Assembly (NCBI RefSeq): GCF_031755915.1 | Contig: NC_083385.1 | Coordinates: 11,305,001 to 11,369,000 of the forward strand | Direction of reading: 5' to 3' | Length of the DNA stretch: 64,000 nucleotides | Source of the DNA: Ziziphus jujuba | Lineage: Eukaryota; Streptophyta; Magnoliopsida; Rosales; Rhamnaceae | Part shown: positions 23,611 through 36,505 of the stretch, one piece after another | How the letters are laid out: every line of letters begins with the position of its first letter | How positions within the stretch are numbered: the first letter of the stretch is position 1 | Notes under the pieces: generated by a model | Database searches by the model: none | The model's input: the letters and a program-made list of their open reading frames with translations, nothing else | Told to the model about the DNA's origin: nothing | Translations under genes and position numbers: made by a program

Positions 23611-25906
23611 GCATAAATGCTCAACGGATCATAGGCATATATATATATATATATATATAGAGGATACTGGTGGTGGTTAAATTTGAGTATGCATTTTGTA
23701 TGTCATCGCTTAACGTGTGGTTTTCTTAGTAGTTTATTTTTACTGGTTTGTTGTATGCATGGAAATTAATGTATATGCCTATGCCTTGCTCTAGTATAAA
23801 AGCATTTCCATCCTCAAAAATAAAAACATTGTCAAATTTATTGGGCTTAATTAGTCGGAATCCAGGTTATGAAAATTCTCATTATATATATATACATGTA
23901 TCGGTTAATTTGAAAATACATATGTGTATATTTTACATAATTTTATATAAGGATTTGATATGGTAGGAGTTTATGAGCAAGTTATGGAAAAAGATTCCTA
24001 TGGAGCTCCTATATGTTAATTATGGTTGTAACTAGACTCGAGCAGCTCATAATTTATTTGATTATAGTTTGCTCAAGCTCCATTTGTTAAAAAAAAAAAA
24101 AAAAAAAAAAGAGCTTGAACAAGAAATGAAACTTATGAGCCAATATTGAATAATAAGTTAAGTTCATGAGTAGCTTCAAATTTATCATTTATACATATTT
24201 ATATAAAAATTATATTATGAATTCACATATATTGAATATTTATAATGTATAAATATTATTTTTTATTCTAAACTTTTTTAAATTAAATTAATTTTATAAT
24301 AAAATTAATAAAATAACTTAAATTTATTAACTATTAATATTAGTATTTTTATTTTAAAAAATAAATATTTAAGTTTTTAAATTTTCATAATCTGATAAGG
24401 CAAGCCAAATTAAACCGGCGTTTTTTATATGAATAAGGCAAGTCAAGATTGAATAATTAATTTTAAGATTTTGTGAGCTTGAATTGAGTTTGAATACTCC
24501 CAAAATCATGCAAGCCGAATTTGAGAATATTAATACTTCGTTCGACTCCGCTCATTTACACTCGAAATGTCAATCCATATCATTCAACCTATGATACATT
24601 ATTTAAATATTTTTTTATTTTTTTATTTTTCTTAAACGTAAAAACTAAATGGAAAAAGAATAATCCATAAAGTGGGTGTGGGATTCAATATTTATTATTA
24701 TTATGGTTGATTCAACTTTTTTAAGGTTAGACTAAAAAATATTTTTTCCAATATACATGGTAGCAAACATGACATATCCCAGTCCATAAGTCCCTCGTAA
24801 GGCTCAACAATGTCAAAAATGCTACTATATACACTATTCATTCTTTGATAATATATAAGTTTTTGTTTTTTTTAACCACAAAAAAATATGTTCGTTTTTC
24901 TTCTTTTCTTTTTTTTTTAAGACTCATTAGCATATATATATATATATATAGAGTAAATATCTTAACTGGGAATTATGATTTAATTAATCAAATTAAGATT
25001 TAACAATTAAATAAAATGATAACTAACATTTGAATTTAAATCTAAAACCTTATAGCTGTATTTTTTTTTATTTGGAACTTATAATATGGAATCAGATTTT
25101 TATTTTTTATTTTTTTTCCTCTTTTACCATGAGGGATGTTTAAATTTTCTTGATAAATTTCATATATTTCCGGCGGAATTTTCATTCACTTTTTGGTAAC
25201 TTCACTTCCGGCAGATTTAGACCGAAAGTACGTTTGAACTTTGAAGAGATTTCGGACCTTGAATCCAGACTTTTTTATTTCTGGGTCAAACTTTGCGTAT
25301 ATCTTTTGATGAAGCACTTTTCGTTCAATGAAATGGGCCATAGCAGTTTAGGAAATAGACAGAAATCTTGATTGAAGCCCAAGTGCCTTTTTATTTAATT
25401 ATTTATCGGAGAAAAGAAAAAGTAACTACAGAATCCTTCTCCTTCAAGTAAAGAGAGGTTAGGAATAAGGTTTTGATTTTTCCATTTAAAAATAAAAATA
25501 AAAGGTAAAGTGAGGTTGGGTGCAGCATTAAAGAATGCTTTCTGAGTTGTGAAATGCTCTACGCTAGCATATGAAAGATCTATGTTGATGGCCAAAAACA
25601 AAAGAGATAGATTTACATCATTTTATTTTATTTTATGGAGTAATTTATTTTATAAGTGTTTTTGCTACTTTTCCTGAGAAAAATTAAAACATAATTATTG
25701 CCATAAAACTTATAAGATGCAGGTAAGCGGGTAGGAAAACATCAATATGCTGCTTTTTCCTAAGCTTCCCAAGTATATTTATGCAAACAACCAATTTTTT
25801 GGTATGGAAAAACGAACCATATATTGTATTCAATTTATTATTATCATTTCTTTTTTAGCTTTTTATTTGCAATCCTTCCCTACTTATCAATTTAAAATAT
25901 GTAAGG
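23611..25906. other. Intergenic DNA downstream of the 23143 gene
   Basis: The 3' flank holds a (TA)n run (23638-23658) and a second TA tract near 24932-24951, with a poly-A run near 24089-24110. A slightly GC-richer 25150-25400 region has short ORFs without a recognisable domain. No gene is called. Confidence 0.4.
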
Positions 25907-26555
25907 TTAATTACACACTGTATTTTTAATTTCAAGCTTTTGTAATTAAGATTTTTAATTTTTTAAATTAGCAAGTTAAACCATTGATTTTTTAATTTAT
26001 TCCAAATAAGAATTTATTTGACTTTTGACTACAGGATTTAATAATCATCTTAAGTGATTAATATTATATTGTATTAATTTTCAAATTAAAATATCAAAAA
26101 TAAATAACTTGAAAGAGATTGAGAAATTAAGATGTTCCAATTAGATTGGTATCTCCCAAAATCCAAAACTCAAACAAGTTAATTTTCAAATTAAAAAATA
26201 CTAAAAAATTTTGCATTTAATATCCTTTATTTGAAAAAAAAAATGATATTTCAAACCAATGATTTTCCAATCATAAATGTGAATGGCTAACCAATTAAAC
26301 CAATTTCACTTGATAACTAGTAGTAAACTACATCAAATTTTAATTTAGAAGATACTAAAAATGCAATTTTAGAGCTAGTTTTGAAATTGTATAATTTAGT
26401 ATCTTCTAGTTTAAAAATTATATATTTTAATATCAGTTGTATGAGATAGCTGTTAAGCTTGTTAATCAAATGTTAAAAAAAAATGTTCCAAATTATAATA
26501 TATTACAAAAATAATGGTCTAAATTGTTAAGTCAAAAAGTTAAGGATTTAAAACA
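25907..26555. repeat. Dispersed AT-rich repeat, copy 1
   Basis: It shares structure with 30660-31200. Both start with GGTTTAATTGC- or GGTTAATTACAC-like sequence and contain AATTAAAAAATA(T/C)TAAA, ATACTTTAATATCTTCTAATTTGAAAATT-type blocks, GAGATAG(T/C)(C/T)GTTAA and CCAAATTATAATA. It has the character of a non-autonomous terminal-inverted-repeat element. Exact ends are uncertain. Confidence 0.5.
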
Positions 26556-26569
26556 ACATTATGATTGGA

Positions 26570-28175
26570 TTGAAGGGGGGGAAGGAAAAGAAAGGAAAAT
26601 ATTTGTTGTTTGGATGATTAATAAATGGAAATAAAAGGACAAGATATGAAAGATAATATGTATTTTTGTATGGTAATAATAAAGTAATTTTGGAATATTA
26701 AAAAATTCATTAAAATTTTTTGAACGGTTCTATTTATATTATAAATTTTTATACCCACACTAAGTTCTACATACACTAATTTTTATTTTTATTTTTATTA
26801 TTTATGCCGACCATTTATATCGAATTTAGACTTATATATAATTAAATACATTTACCAAATTTATTACTCCTAATTCCTTTTTAAATTAAATCCATACATT
26901 ACATTACAGCCTTAATTCCCATATCTCTGTCATCTTCAAAAATTCTTATTGATATTCCTTCTCATATGTAGCAGCCTAGAACATCTAAACTTATAATCAC
27001 ATTCATTCATCAGCTTGTTCTTCACTGTCAATTTCCTGGCTTCTTTTACTTTTTTTTCTTCTTATTCTATTTTTTTTTTTACAAAAACTATAATAAATCA
27101 AAATGGAAGACAGTTGTTTGACTGGGTTCTATATTCTTCATTTTCAATAATCCCTCTTGGATGAGTTCATCTGCAAAAAATATTCCTTTCTTTTCATTTT
27201 TTTCTTTTAATTTTTAACTTTTCTTATTTTAATCCAATATATATAACCCAGACAAATACGTTTCCATTTGGATTACATAATCAAAATATTTCTTCATAGC
27301 CTAATATATATAACCTCGATAGATATAATTTATCGGGATTATATATACCCAATGAATTCATTCTGTTTGAATTATATAACTCATATATGATTGAGTAATT
27401 CAGTATATGTAACCTGATGGATACAGTTTATCCAAGTTATATATACTAAACAACTTTATATATCTTTATGTTTCCATCCAAATTATATAATCTAGATATC
27501 ACTAAAGTAATATGGTATACCCAAACATGTTTATTCGTCCAGACTATGTTTATTAAATTAATTTACAAATCATTCAAACAATTATTTTTTTTAGTATACA
27601 AAATTCGAATCTGATTAAGCTATTCGAGGTACATATATCGAATAATTTTACAGTATATACAATAAATATATATGATTGGAAGAATATATATAATGAAAAA
27701 TAAACAAAAATTAAAATTAAATAAAAAAATACGGAGAAAGCAAATAAATAATAAAAAAAGCTAAATACTTACATTTTTAGAATTAAAAGGAATTATTTAC
27801 CAATTATTTTTGTCGCTTTTTTCCCTTTTGATTGCTAAACTCCATTGTTTCCATTTTTAAAATTTATTTTATTTTTCTAAAAGTCTATTATGGTATACAT
27901 AACAATTTATTTTAATTTTATTTGCGTATTTAAGGGTATTTATGACTTTCTAACTAATTATATTTTTGAAGTATTGAAAAAATAATTAAAAATGTAATGT
28001 GAGTATCAAAATTTATAGTATGAGCAGAATCACCTAAATTTTTTTTCTTTCAATCAATTTCCTATCAATTTTGGATGGAAAACAAACATAATAAAGTAAA
28101 AGAACCAATTTCCTGTATTTCCTTCCTTTTTCTTTCATTTCCATTTCATTTTAACTATCCAAACAGTAGATTTAA
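26570..28175. mobile_element. Possible terminal-inverted-repeat element
   Basis: The left end (GAAAGGAAAATATTTGTTG, then TTTGGATGATTAA, ATGGAAAT) is echoed in reverse complement at the right end (CATTTCCATTTCATTTTAAC, then TATCCAAACAG). The interior around 27240-27560 repeats short TATATATAACC/GGATTATATA motifs. No transposase frame was seen. No target duplication was established, so the call is tentative. Confidence 0.35.
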
Positions 28176-30655
28176 ATCTTTTTTTTCTTATTCCATCAAT
28201 TTAAACATAGTATAAAAATTAAGGTATCAAAATACAATTATTTTTAAAACATATATAATTGAATCGTACTTGGTTAATTAAAATGCTTGCAGGGTTCAAG
28301 CAAGATTTTTTTTTTTTTTTCCCCCCTCCAATACAAAGGAGGCTAAATACCCAAAGTAAACTAAACTAGATATAAGGGGAGTACACAGAATCCACACAAT
28401 TATGTTCCTTTTTTTTTTTTTTCCTTTTCTTTTTTTTTTTTTTTTTGATAAACATGCAATTATCTATAAGGACATCACGGCTAACCTTCATATTAGCTTT
28501 ATCTTACTTTTAGTTTTCAAGAACATTAGCACCAAAGTTTACCATGACGTAAAAATTGTGCTCAATTTGCTGCATAGAGTATAACGGATAATTCTTTTTC
28601 CTCCTTTCATTTTTTTTTCCCCCGTAATAGAGGAATATTGTTAAACTACCACTTTTCCTTTTGTTGATTTCACTAGCTATCAATAGTTTTCTAGGATAAA
28701 GATATATAATTATGTAATGTAAACAAATGAAAGGATTGAACTTTAATTCTGTTTTTCCCCCAATATTCTCTCCATATATTTTAAGGATTTAATTATACAA
28801 TGTCACAATTGGACATGGTGTTCTTCTGGGTTTCATAAGCTTGCTGGGCTTTTTAAAACATTGAGTCGATCCTCAGCCATGGAGGTTTAATTTGTTGGTC
28901 TGATCTAAAGGTTTGGGGCTCGGTCCGCTCACCGCATTAGATTTAGAAGCCAGTATCAAATAAATTGAGCAATTTCTTCAACCAAACTTGATGCAGAATT
29001 TTAATAACCAAAAAAAAAAAAAAAAAAAAAGAAAAAGGGAAAAAAATAAAACTTGATACGGAATTTTGCACAAAAGCCCAACAAAGAAAGAAAATAAGTT
29101 TCTATAAAAACTATTATTTTATGGAAATTGATCTTGAGCTAGGGTCGAAAGAACAAGATACTTAACCTAATAATTAAGCAATTAATCTTGTATAATAAGA
29201 AGATATGTAGGATTTTAATCAAAAAGAGAAAGAAAGAAGATATATAGAATGATCAACTTTAGAGATTTGATAAGGTTAGGTGAGATTTCTTTGCTAAATT
29301 TATGAAAGCTACCATTAATGATATATGACTGATTTAAAATTATTCATTCATATTCATTTCATTGTTTGTTAAATCTATGAACTATTTATAATATCAAATT
29401 GGGACAATACAAAGTCCACTTACATTGCCATTTTTTCATCAACCACTAGCAGATTCGCTAATTCAGATCACTACGAGCGCTAGCTCTGAATGGAAATTTT
29501 TTTTAAAGAACCTATAGAGATACACACTTTATCCCTACATAATATACATACTAAAAGAATTAAAAAGTGATCTACACGATTTCTCCATATGTATTCTGAC
29601 TAATTCCTTTTTTCTTAAAAAGAAAAAAAAAAAAAAACATAGTAAGTAATGGGGTTCTTTCTTTCTCTTTTTATTTTTTTATTTTTTAAATGTTAATCAA
29701 ACATATCATGATGTGTTTTGATTGATCAATTTAATCACAACAGATAAATATCTTTTGATTTTGGGAGAAGCATTTTAGTTTCTAATAAGTACTGGAAATT
29801 CACAGTTACCCTTTTTATTGAGATAATTTTATCATATCGACAATAAAATATTGCTTATTTATATTATTAAAGTTACTTGGGTATTGTTCAACAAGACAGA
29901 GTGATAATGATGATGGGGAATTCAAATTTAGCTTATTTTTAATATCATATACGTATATAAAAATTACCCAACTACAAATCCTAGCTTTTCTATCCCAAGA
30001 ATCTTACAAAGTAAGATTTATTTATTTCGAACTTTCAGTTCAAAAGAGCAAGATGGCACTTCCAAAATCAACAGTAATTAATTAATAAATTGTATTAGAA
30101 ATTAAATTAAGCAGTTTTATATGCATAAACAGAATCATAAGCCGTATACAGCGCGTGCTTCAACTTGCAAATTTTATATGTAAACCCACGAGGCATTGTC
30201 TCCGAGTGAAACCAAATCCTAAAATAGAAAAAAAAGTAGAAACATTTCAGCTTTTTGTACCAAACTTTTATGTAATTTTCTTTTTCCTTTTGATATTATA
30301 TATTTATTGTCATCCAATTAATATTATATGCATTCGTTCTTTAAAATAAGTGTACAAAAGTAACATCAGTGGGCCTAGGAGTCAAACTTTATTTATTTTT
30401 TTTTTTTCGGCTGGAGCTTAAAACTAACTTAACGACCGCACGCCCAAATTCCACGTGGGCCTAACACTTCACAAACATATTTACAATTTTTAAATTTTTA
30501 AATTTTAAGTAGAACTGATGTCCAATCAACTCTTTAAAAGTTATTATTCTTTATTCTCTATCTTTATTGAATTTCAGCAGTTATTGCTCAAGGGAGGTCT
30601 AAAAGTGAGCATTCTTAACCACTTAGAATTAAAAAAAAAAAAAAAAAGACAAAAG
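28176..30655. other. AT-rich intergenic DNA
   Basis: Poly-T and poly-A tracts lie at 28307-28326, 28405-28446 and 29010-29030. No coding frame, RNA gene or transposon end was recognised. Confidence 0.4.
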
Positions 30656-30659
30656 TTTT

Positions 30660-31200
30660 TGATAGGTTTAATTGCTTTTTTATACCTTTTAACTTTTGTT
30701 TTAGGATTTTGTAATTTAAATTTTTAATTTTTAATTTATACATTTAATTTTCCAATTTACTGTAATTTGGACCTTTTTAATAAAACACAATGTTATTTTT
30801 TACATGATTAATATTAAATTATATCAATTAAAAAATATTAAAGTGTAAAATTTTAAAACTAGTTATAAAAATTTGTATTTTCATTTTATTTGAGTTTGAA
30901 ATCTGATCAAGTTTAATACTGTCAAGTGACTTAAATCATTTTTTTTTTTATATAATAAAGCATGTAAAATTGCAACATTCTAAAAATAGTTTTAATATTT
31001 TATACTTTAATATCTTCTAATTTGAAAATTGATACAATTTAATATTTGTCATGTGAGATAGTCGTTAAACCATATAATCAAACTTCAAATAATATCCAAA
31101 TTATAATAAAATGAAAAATTGATGATCTAAATTATTAACTTGAAAATTTAAAAGTTTAAATTGCAAAACTTTAACAGATAAAATATAATATTTAGTTTAC
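30660..31200. repeat. Dispersed AT-rich repeat, copy 2
   Basis: It is co-linear with 25907-26555, including the inner block ATATTTTATACTTTAATATC, then TTCTAATTTGAAAATT, and the CATGTGAGATAGTCGTTAA block. Likely the same non-autonomous transposon family. Confidence 0.5.
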
Positions 31201-31257
31201 AGGACTTGATTTGCCTTATTTATAATGATCTCACAACTTTAAATTTTTTTTTTTTTT

Positions 31258-31565
31258 GAGTTAAATACACTCAGCTCCCTTGAACTATAACAGTTTTTGC
31301 ACTTCACCATCTAAACTTAACAAAATGCAATATTGCTACCTGAACTATTGTTTTTATGTCCTTTTAGTGTAATTATGCATCTTCGATAATTGAATTTTTT
31401 GACATTAATCATATACAATTAATATAACTATATTAGAATACAGTTTTATTCTATTTTATTTCATTTGTAACTGAGGTTTACGTGGTGATGTGACATTTTT
31501 TTAAATTTATATAGTAAATTGCAAAAAGTGTAATAGTTTAGGAGCTCGCAAAGTATATTTAATCC
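31258..31565. mobile_element. MITE-like element with ~45-bp terminal inverted repeats
   Basis: The left end GAGTTAAATACACTCAGCTC continues with CCTTGAACTATAACAGTTTTTGCA. The reverse complement of the right end is GGATTAAATATACTTTGCGA, then GCTCCTAAACTATTACACTTTTTGCA. The size (about 308 bp) and the absence of ORFs fit a MITE. It lies about 360 bp downstream of the CEP gene at 31923. Confidence 0.7.
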
Positions 31566-31922
31566 TTTTATTTTTATTTTTGTGTTATTTATGCTACAAA
31601 TGAGGATTCGAACTCAGCTATCTGAAATGTTTGTGTGATCCATAATTATTGATTTGATACATTATCTCTTTTTTTTTTTTTTTTTTTGGCGTCAATAGTT
31701 GTTATGCCGGTGAGAATGTATTACCACTTTACCAGTGAAAAATGCTCGAGTTGTTCATTCATTTATAATTACCATGTTTAGACGAGTTAAAAGAAAGTGT
31801 GAGGGAAGTAGCCAGGTCAAAGAATAATAACCAAACTGTATATATACATATTGCGGGAAACCAAATACGGCAACACTTTGTGGAAGGAACCAAAGAAAAA
31901 CACAAAAAAAGAATTAATAAAT

Positions 31923-32198
31923 TCAATTGTTGACGGAGTGACCAACACCGGGACTGTGACCCGGTGAAGTGGGTCGGAAATCATCAACATGCTCTGCCGG
32001 TTTACTCGACGTTTGTTCTTGGTGCAATGAAACCACATGGTGGTTTGCTGCTCCACCACTACTCTGAGTGTTCTTCTTCTCTTGACTACGCCTTGACTTC
32101 AAATGCCTTCCCTCGATATGCACCACTTCATGGCTTATTATCATAAAGACCAGCAAACTAGTACAAATGGTGCTCATGACCGTCGTGATATTGGCCAT
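31923..32198 (-). CDS. CEP: CEP precursor (C-terminally encoded peptide), single domain
   Basis: A 91-residue precursor. Residues 1-28 are hydrophobic (signal peptide) and are followed by HIEGRHLK, the cluster signature. A polar spacer rich in Ser, Gln and His leads to the CEP domain at residues 73-87, DFRPTSPGHSPGVGH, followed by SVNN. This matches the CEP consensus at every conserved position, with prolines at 4, 7 and 11 available for hydroxylation. CEPs are secreted, trimmed to 15-mers and perceived by leucine-rich repeat receptor kinases of the CEPR type in nitrogen and root-growth signalling; this role is family knowledge, not seen here. The start is the first ATG after a (TA)n leader tract at 32205-32231. 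A TTAAATACC motif lies near 32333. Confidence 0.93.
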   Translation of the reverse strand: MANITTVMSTICTSLLVFMIISHEVVHIEGRHLKSRRSQEKKNTQSSGGAANHHVVSLHQEQTSSKPAEHVDDFRPTSPGHSPGVGHSVNN

Positions 32199-32400
32199 AT
32201 GTTCTATATATATATATATATATATATATATGGAGAAAGAGACAGAGAGACAAAGAGTGTAGGAGAGGAAGAGAGTCTTTGATCTATGAGAAGTAGTAGT
32301 AGTGGTGGTGCAAAAACCTATAGTTCTACAGTGGTATTTAAGCTATAAGGTGTTGAGAGAGAGAGAGAGATGAAGAATAATGCAAAACCTTATCAGAGTA
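32199..32400 (-). promoter_or_regulatory. 5' leader and core promoter region of the 32198 CEP gene
   Basis: Read on the minus strand it contains a (CT)n run (32354-32369), TATAGCTTAAATACC, a CT-rich leader and a (TA)n run just before the ATG. Pyrimidine-rich tracts near a transcript start are typical of plant promoters. The exact start site cannot be set. Confidence 0.4.
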
Positions 32401-35400
32401 TGATAGGGGCCGGACGGGTAAGAGGGGAAGGGGGGTTCGAAAGACAAAAGCATGTGGGAGGTCCTTAGCAGTGGGAAGATTCCATGGAGTACAAGCAAGT
32501 TAAGGACATCATGTATAAAAAATCAAAACATAAAAGGGAAAGATCTACAAAAGAAGAAGAAGTGGACGGTTTCTATTAACTGTTTAAATTCAACCTCTCC
32601 TTACAAATTCGAAGTTATTATTTCGGTTCCAGTGGCTAGTTGTCTATATTCTGTCTGCCCCCCCTCCCCTATGGCCCATGGATTGCAACTGTAAGTGGTT
32701 TCTATTTTTTTATTTTTTATTTATTTTATTTTTTTATTTTTATTTTTTTATTATTATTATGATATAATCTGTCAGAGATCCCCTGGCTTTGTCCTAAAGG
32801 ACTACTAAATATATATAAAACAGGAGCTTGAGATCTTTCCCGGGCTATTGGATCTTTGATACATACATATCATATCAGTTTGATTCCTGGTCCTTGATAG
32901 TCATTACTTTTGCTCTTCATACATACCAAGGGCTGCGTTAGTATAGGGCCGACTTTATTTTTCTACTCTTACCTCCCTTTAATCACATGCACCTCAATTC
33001 CCACTAACCCTTGCCACTATATTGCCTGCCATCGCTGTTCATTTGGACTGTTCCTTTCACATATTACTTCCATATATATATATATATATATATACACTAT
33101 TACATATAAATAATGTTCATATAGGTTCCATGCGTTGATTTTGATGCAAATTATTATTATTATTTTTTTTCACGGATTACTTCGAACCCAAAATTTAGGA
33201 ATATATTGTTAGTGCTTTTACTACTAAGCTTATAAGCTTATTAATAGTATACATTTGATGAAAATTAATTGTATCTCACAAATTTTGTACTTTTATTTTC
33301 TTTTTGGCAGACCGCTTGACCCAACTAATTTAATATAATGGTAGCCCACCATGTATATAAATTACCTTTATTAGTTTTTAGTTCAGGTATTAAAAATTGG
33401 GAAGCTTTGGACATGATCATTAGGTAGCAAACCGACAAATATTCTGGCAACATATTATTTAAAAAAAAAAAAAAAAAACTAAATTAGACTATTCCTCTCA
33501 ACTTGGAGAGCTCAGTCTGTTGCATTGCATTAACTATAATATCGTTAAAATGCATCGACAGCTATTCATGGACCCCAACCTTCTCTCTCGTAGACCCTCC
33601 CCACTGTGCTATGTATATATGAAAATGTGTACTGTAATGTTCTTAATAACTTTTATTTACTCCTAATGATGCACTGAGGTTGGGGTAGGTCTATGAAAGA
33701 TTTCTAATTAAGATTACTTTATTTTTTTTTTAAAGATATCTCTAATGGTGGTTGAAGTGCTTTGAATATAGTACTTTCATGGTTGAAAGAATTTTATGGT
33801 TTTAATGATTTATACTTTATTTATTTATTTTTTAATATCTCAAAAGCAAAGAAGAAGAAGAAAGAAAATTAAGGTCCAAAAAAGTATCTTTTTCTTTAAT
33901 TCTCCAGGTTGAGAATTTTGAAGTATCACAATTAGGCGGAAAAGTATAACCGCCACTGGTTAATTTGTTTGCTAGTTTATACTATACATTAGACTATACA
34001 TTTATATAGTGAATAAATAATAGACTATATATTATATATAAGAGTGAACAAATAATATGTACGGGGACTCATAAATTCGACCTAACGCAAAGGGGAGGGA
34101 ACAAAAAAAAGGCCAAGCAACTTATATTCTGAAAATAAATGACGAAAGAAAACTTTTGTATGAAATAATGAATGAAGGACATTCGACTCAAAATCTATTT
34201 TGTTTTCGTGAAGAAGGGATCGAATAGTTACTGTTACAGTAGTGAAATTTAATTTACTCGTAAAACAAAGATGGAGATGACCACCATATCATTAGTAGAA
34301 TATAAATAATATTCTTTGGTAGCTATATACGACATCATGTCGTTAGGCTGGAAATGGAATTTTATAGGGTTGGTAAGCCAACAATATTATAATAACACTG
34401 ATTTTGTGGTATGCAGGGTCTCAATTTGATCATTTTCTCGAGAAACTAACAAGGACGTTATTGTGGACACAATGTTTTCGTATCCACCGCCCCCAGATTC
34501 TATCTCTCCCAGGATCTAGCCCCCATAAGCCTACTTACCTACTAAACTAATGACGACAGCATGCACAAGTAATTAATTTACAATTATGGGAAAAATGCTA
34601 ATTAATCCGTAAACTTTACTATACTCCCTGTTAACAAATATGGTAATCAAAATTTGCTAATTAATTAAAATTACATTATTTTTTTCTTTTATTGTTATAT
34701 CAATGTGGTAAACTCTGATAATGTAACAAATTCATGGTGGCTTATGGGTGGTGTTTTTGTTTTTTGATGAAATTGTTGAATTTTAGACTTTAAATCTCAA
34801 CATTTTTTTAATTTTTATACTAAATTGAGTTAGCACTTAATCCCAAAGATTTAAGCTAATAGGAGATAAATAATTATTTTTTTTAATATTTTTCTCTAAT
34901 AAATAGTTGCAGATTATTGACAATTTTCTCCCCTTTCTCATTATTATGAAAATTTGGATTAATTACATAGATATTTGGCTGATATAATAAATACGGTATT
35001 AATTCATTGTACATGTATCTCATATGTACTGATTGCCTGGTGGTCTATAATTTGCTATTATAATATGTCCTGCATTCATTTTGCAATTGGTGTGAATAAT
35101 AGCTTTGAAATGGGCTTATTGTATGTTTTAGAGGCTTTTGTAGATGAACTGCCTATCGTCCTCATAACTTAACTAAGGCATCAACTTTCACATTTGAAAC
35201 GAAGTTATATTTTTACATGGTGGATCTTTTATTAGATCAATCCGATATTTGTTCCTTAGGAAAAGAAAAAAAAAAAATCCTGACAATGTTTTTAAAGTAG
35301 AAAATTTTTCATTTGATGGATTTGTTTTTAAGGTCAAAAACATTTATATTTTTTACTTTCCAATTTAATTTGTTGCTGCATCAGTACTGAAGTTTGTAAA

Positions 35401-35880
35401 TTACTGCATGATAATATAAGTAGCATGCATGCATGCATGCATGCATATCTTCTCTTTGATCCTTGCCAAAACATGATAGCATATATATGTTCTAGTGAAA
35501 ATATATATATGAAGATGAGAGAGATGAAATTTTATGAGGGAACTGATAAAATACATAGAGAACAAATTGAAAGCTACTAGATATCACAACCTTAATACAG
35601 ATGATTATCTAAAACAAAATGGGAAATACATATACATACAAACGGTCCAAACAGCTACAATTAATAGTACCGAATTAATGCAAAATACGAACACATGATT
35701 ATTACTATTTTTTATTTTTATATTCTAGGGGTTGGAAATTGCAGTACTACACTAAATAATAATCATACATTATATTTTGTTGAGCAATACTTCTGTTGCT
35801 AGCCTGCTACAATTGTCACGTCCAATACAAAGCTAGCAAGTGGTGCAAAAGCGAGCAGGATGTGGTGGAAAGTGAGTGAC
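32401..35880. other. Intergenic DNA between two CEP genes
   Basis: No gene was recognised. Repeats include a T/A-rich stretch at 32703-32760, (TA)n at 33073-33094 and six tandem GCAT units (35424-35447). The latter lie about 430 bases downstream of the CEP stop codon at 35881. Short ORFs at 32452 and 34975 have no recognisable content. Confidence 0.4.
35424..35447. repeat. (GCAT)6 microsatellite
   Basis: Six perfect GCAT units. Each junction forms the RY core CATGCA, bound by plant B3-domain factors in seed promoters, but here the position is 3' of the nearest gene. Confidence 0.85.
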
Positions 35881-36171
35881 TTAGACGTGAATGGAATGGC
35901 CAACACCGGGACTATGGCCGGGGGTGGTGGGTCGGAAAGCATTTACATATCCTTCCTGATCTTTAACAACATGGTGCAAGTGGCTTGGCCGCCTTGCGAA
36001 GCGATGAACTATGGTGGTTTCTCCTGCTATGGCTGTCGCATCAGGACTCAAAGGTTCCACAAACTTGGAGTCCTTCCTTAGCTTCAAATTTCTTGCTTCA
36101 ATAGACATGACAAATTCATTAGACAAAACCATTAGTGCAAAAAACAAGCAAATGTAACTGGCATTGGCCAT
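35881..36171 (-). CDS. CEP: CEP precursor (C-terminally encoded peptide), single domain
   Basis: A 96-residue precursor. Residues 5-20 are hydrophobic (signal peptide), followed by SIEARNLKL, a variant of the cluster signature. The spacer (residues 30-76) is basic and His-rich. The CEP domain at residues 78-92 is AFRPTTPGHSPGVGH, followed by SIHV at the C-terminus, which is the usual CEP layout. All consensus prolines and the terminal Gly-His are present. The 5' leader carries an (ATT)n run (36187-36213 on the plus strand). The promoter with its TATA box (36341-36349) is homologous to that of the plus-strand gene at 23143. Secreted peptide hormone by family. Confidence 0.93.
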   Translation of the reverse strand: MANASYICLFFALMVLSNEFVMSIEARNLKLRKDSKFVEPLSPDATAIAGETTIVHRFARRPSHLHHVVKDQEGYVNAFRPTTPGHSPGVGHSIHV

Positions 36172-36430
36172 TGGAGCAAGGTTTATAATAATAATAATAA
36201 TAATAATAATACTTGCTGAGCAAACTTAGCTCTATAGCCAAACTCAAGCTCAAATATATGAGAAACTGAGGGAGAGATATGTATAGCTATAGTGAGCTAG
36301 AGGGAGGAAAACTTGGTACTTAGAATTGCTTCTACTATCGGTATTTATAGAATTAAAAAGTCGAGCATGTGAGGCTGACTGATCATCTAACTCTTGTTTA
36401 AAGTAAAAATCCCAAAGTTTGAGGAAAATT
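36172..36430 (-). promoter_or_regulatory. Promoter and 5' leader of the 36171 CEP gene
   Basis: On the minus strand TATAAATAC lies at 36349-36341. Upstream are CATGCTCGACTTTTTAATTC and AAACAAGAG, downstream TTCTAAGTACCAAGTTTT. The same order and spacing occur at 22892-22975 before the plus-strand gene at 23143. A (TG)n run lies further upstream at 36471-36502. Confidence 0.75.
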
Positions 36431-36450
36431 AACTTTTGCGTAATATATAT

Positions 36451-36454
36451 ATGC

Positions 36455-36505
<51 letters not shown>

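Noticed and set aside
23369..23680. 103-residue plus-strand ORF overlapping the 23143 gene
   Set aside because: It is an alternative frame of the precursor that runs into a (TA)n tract.
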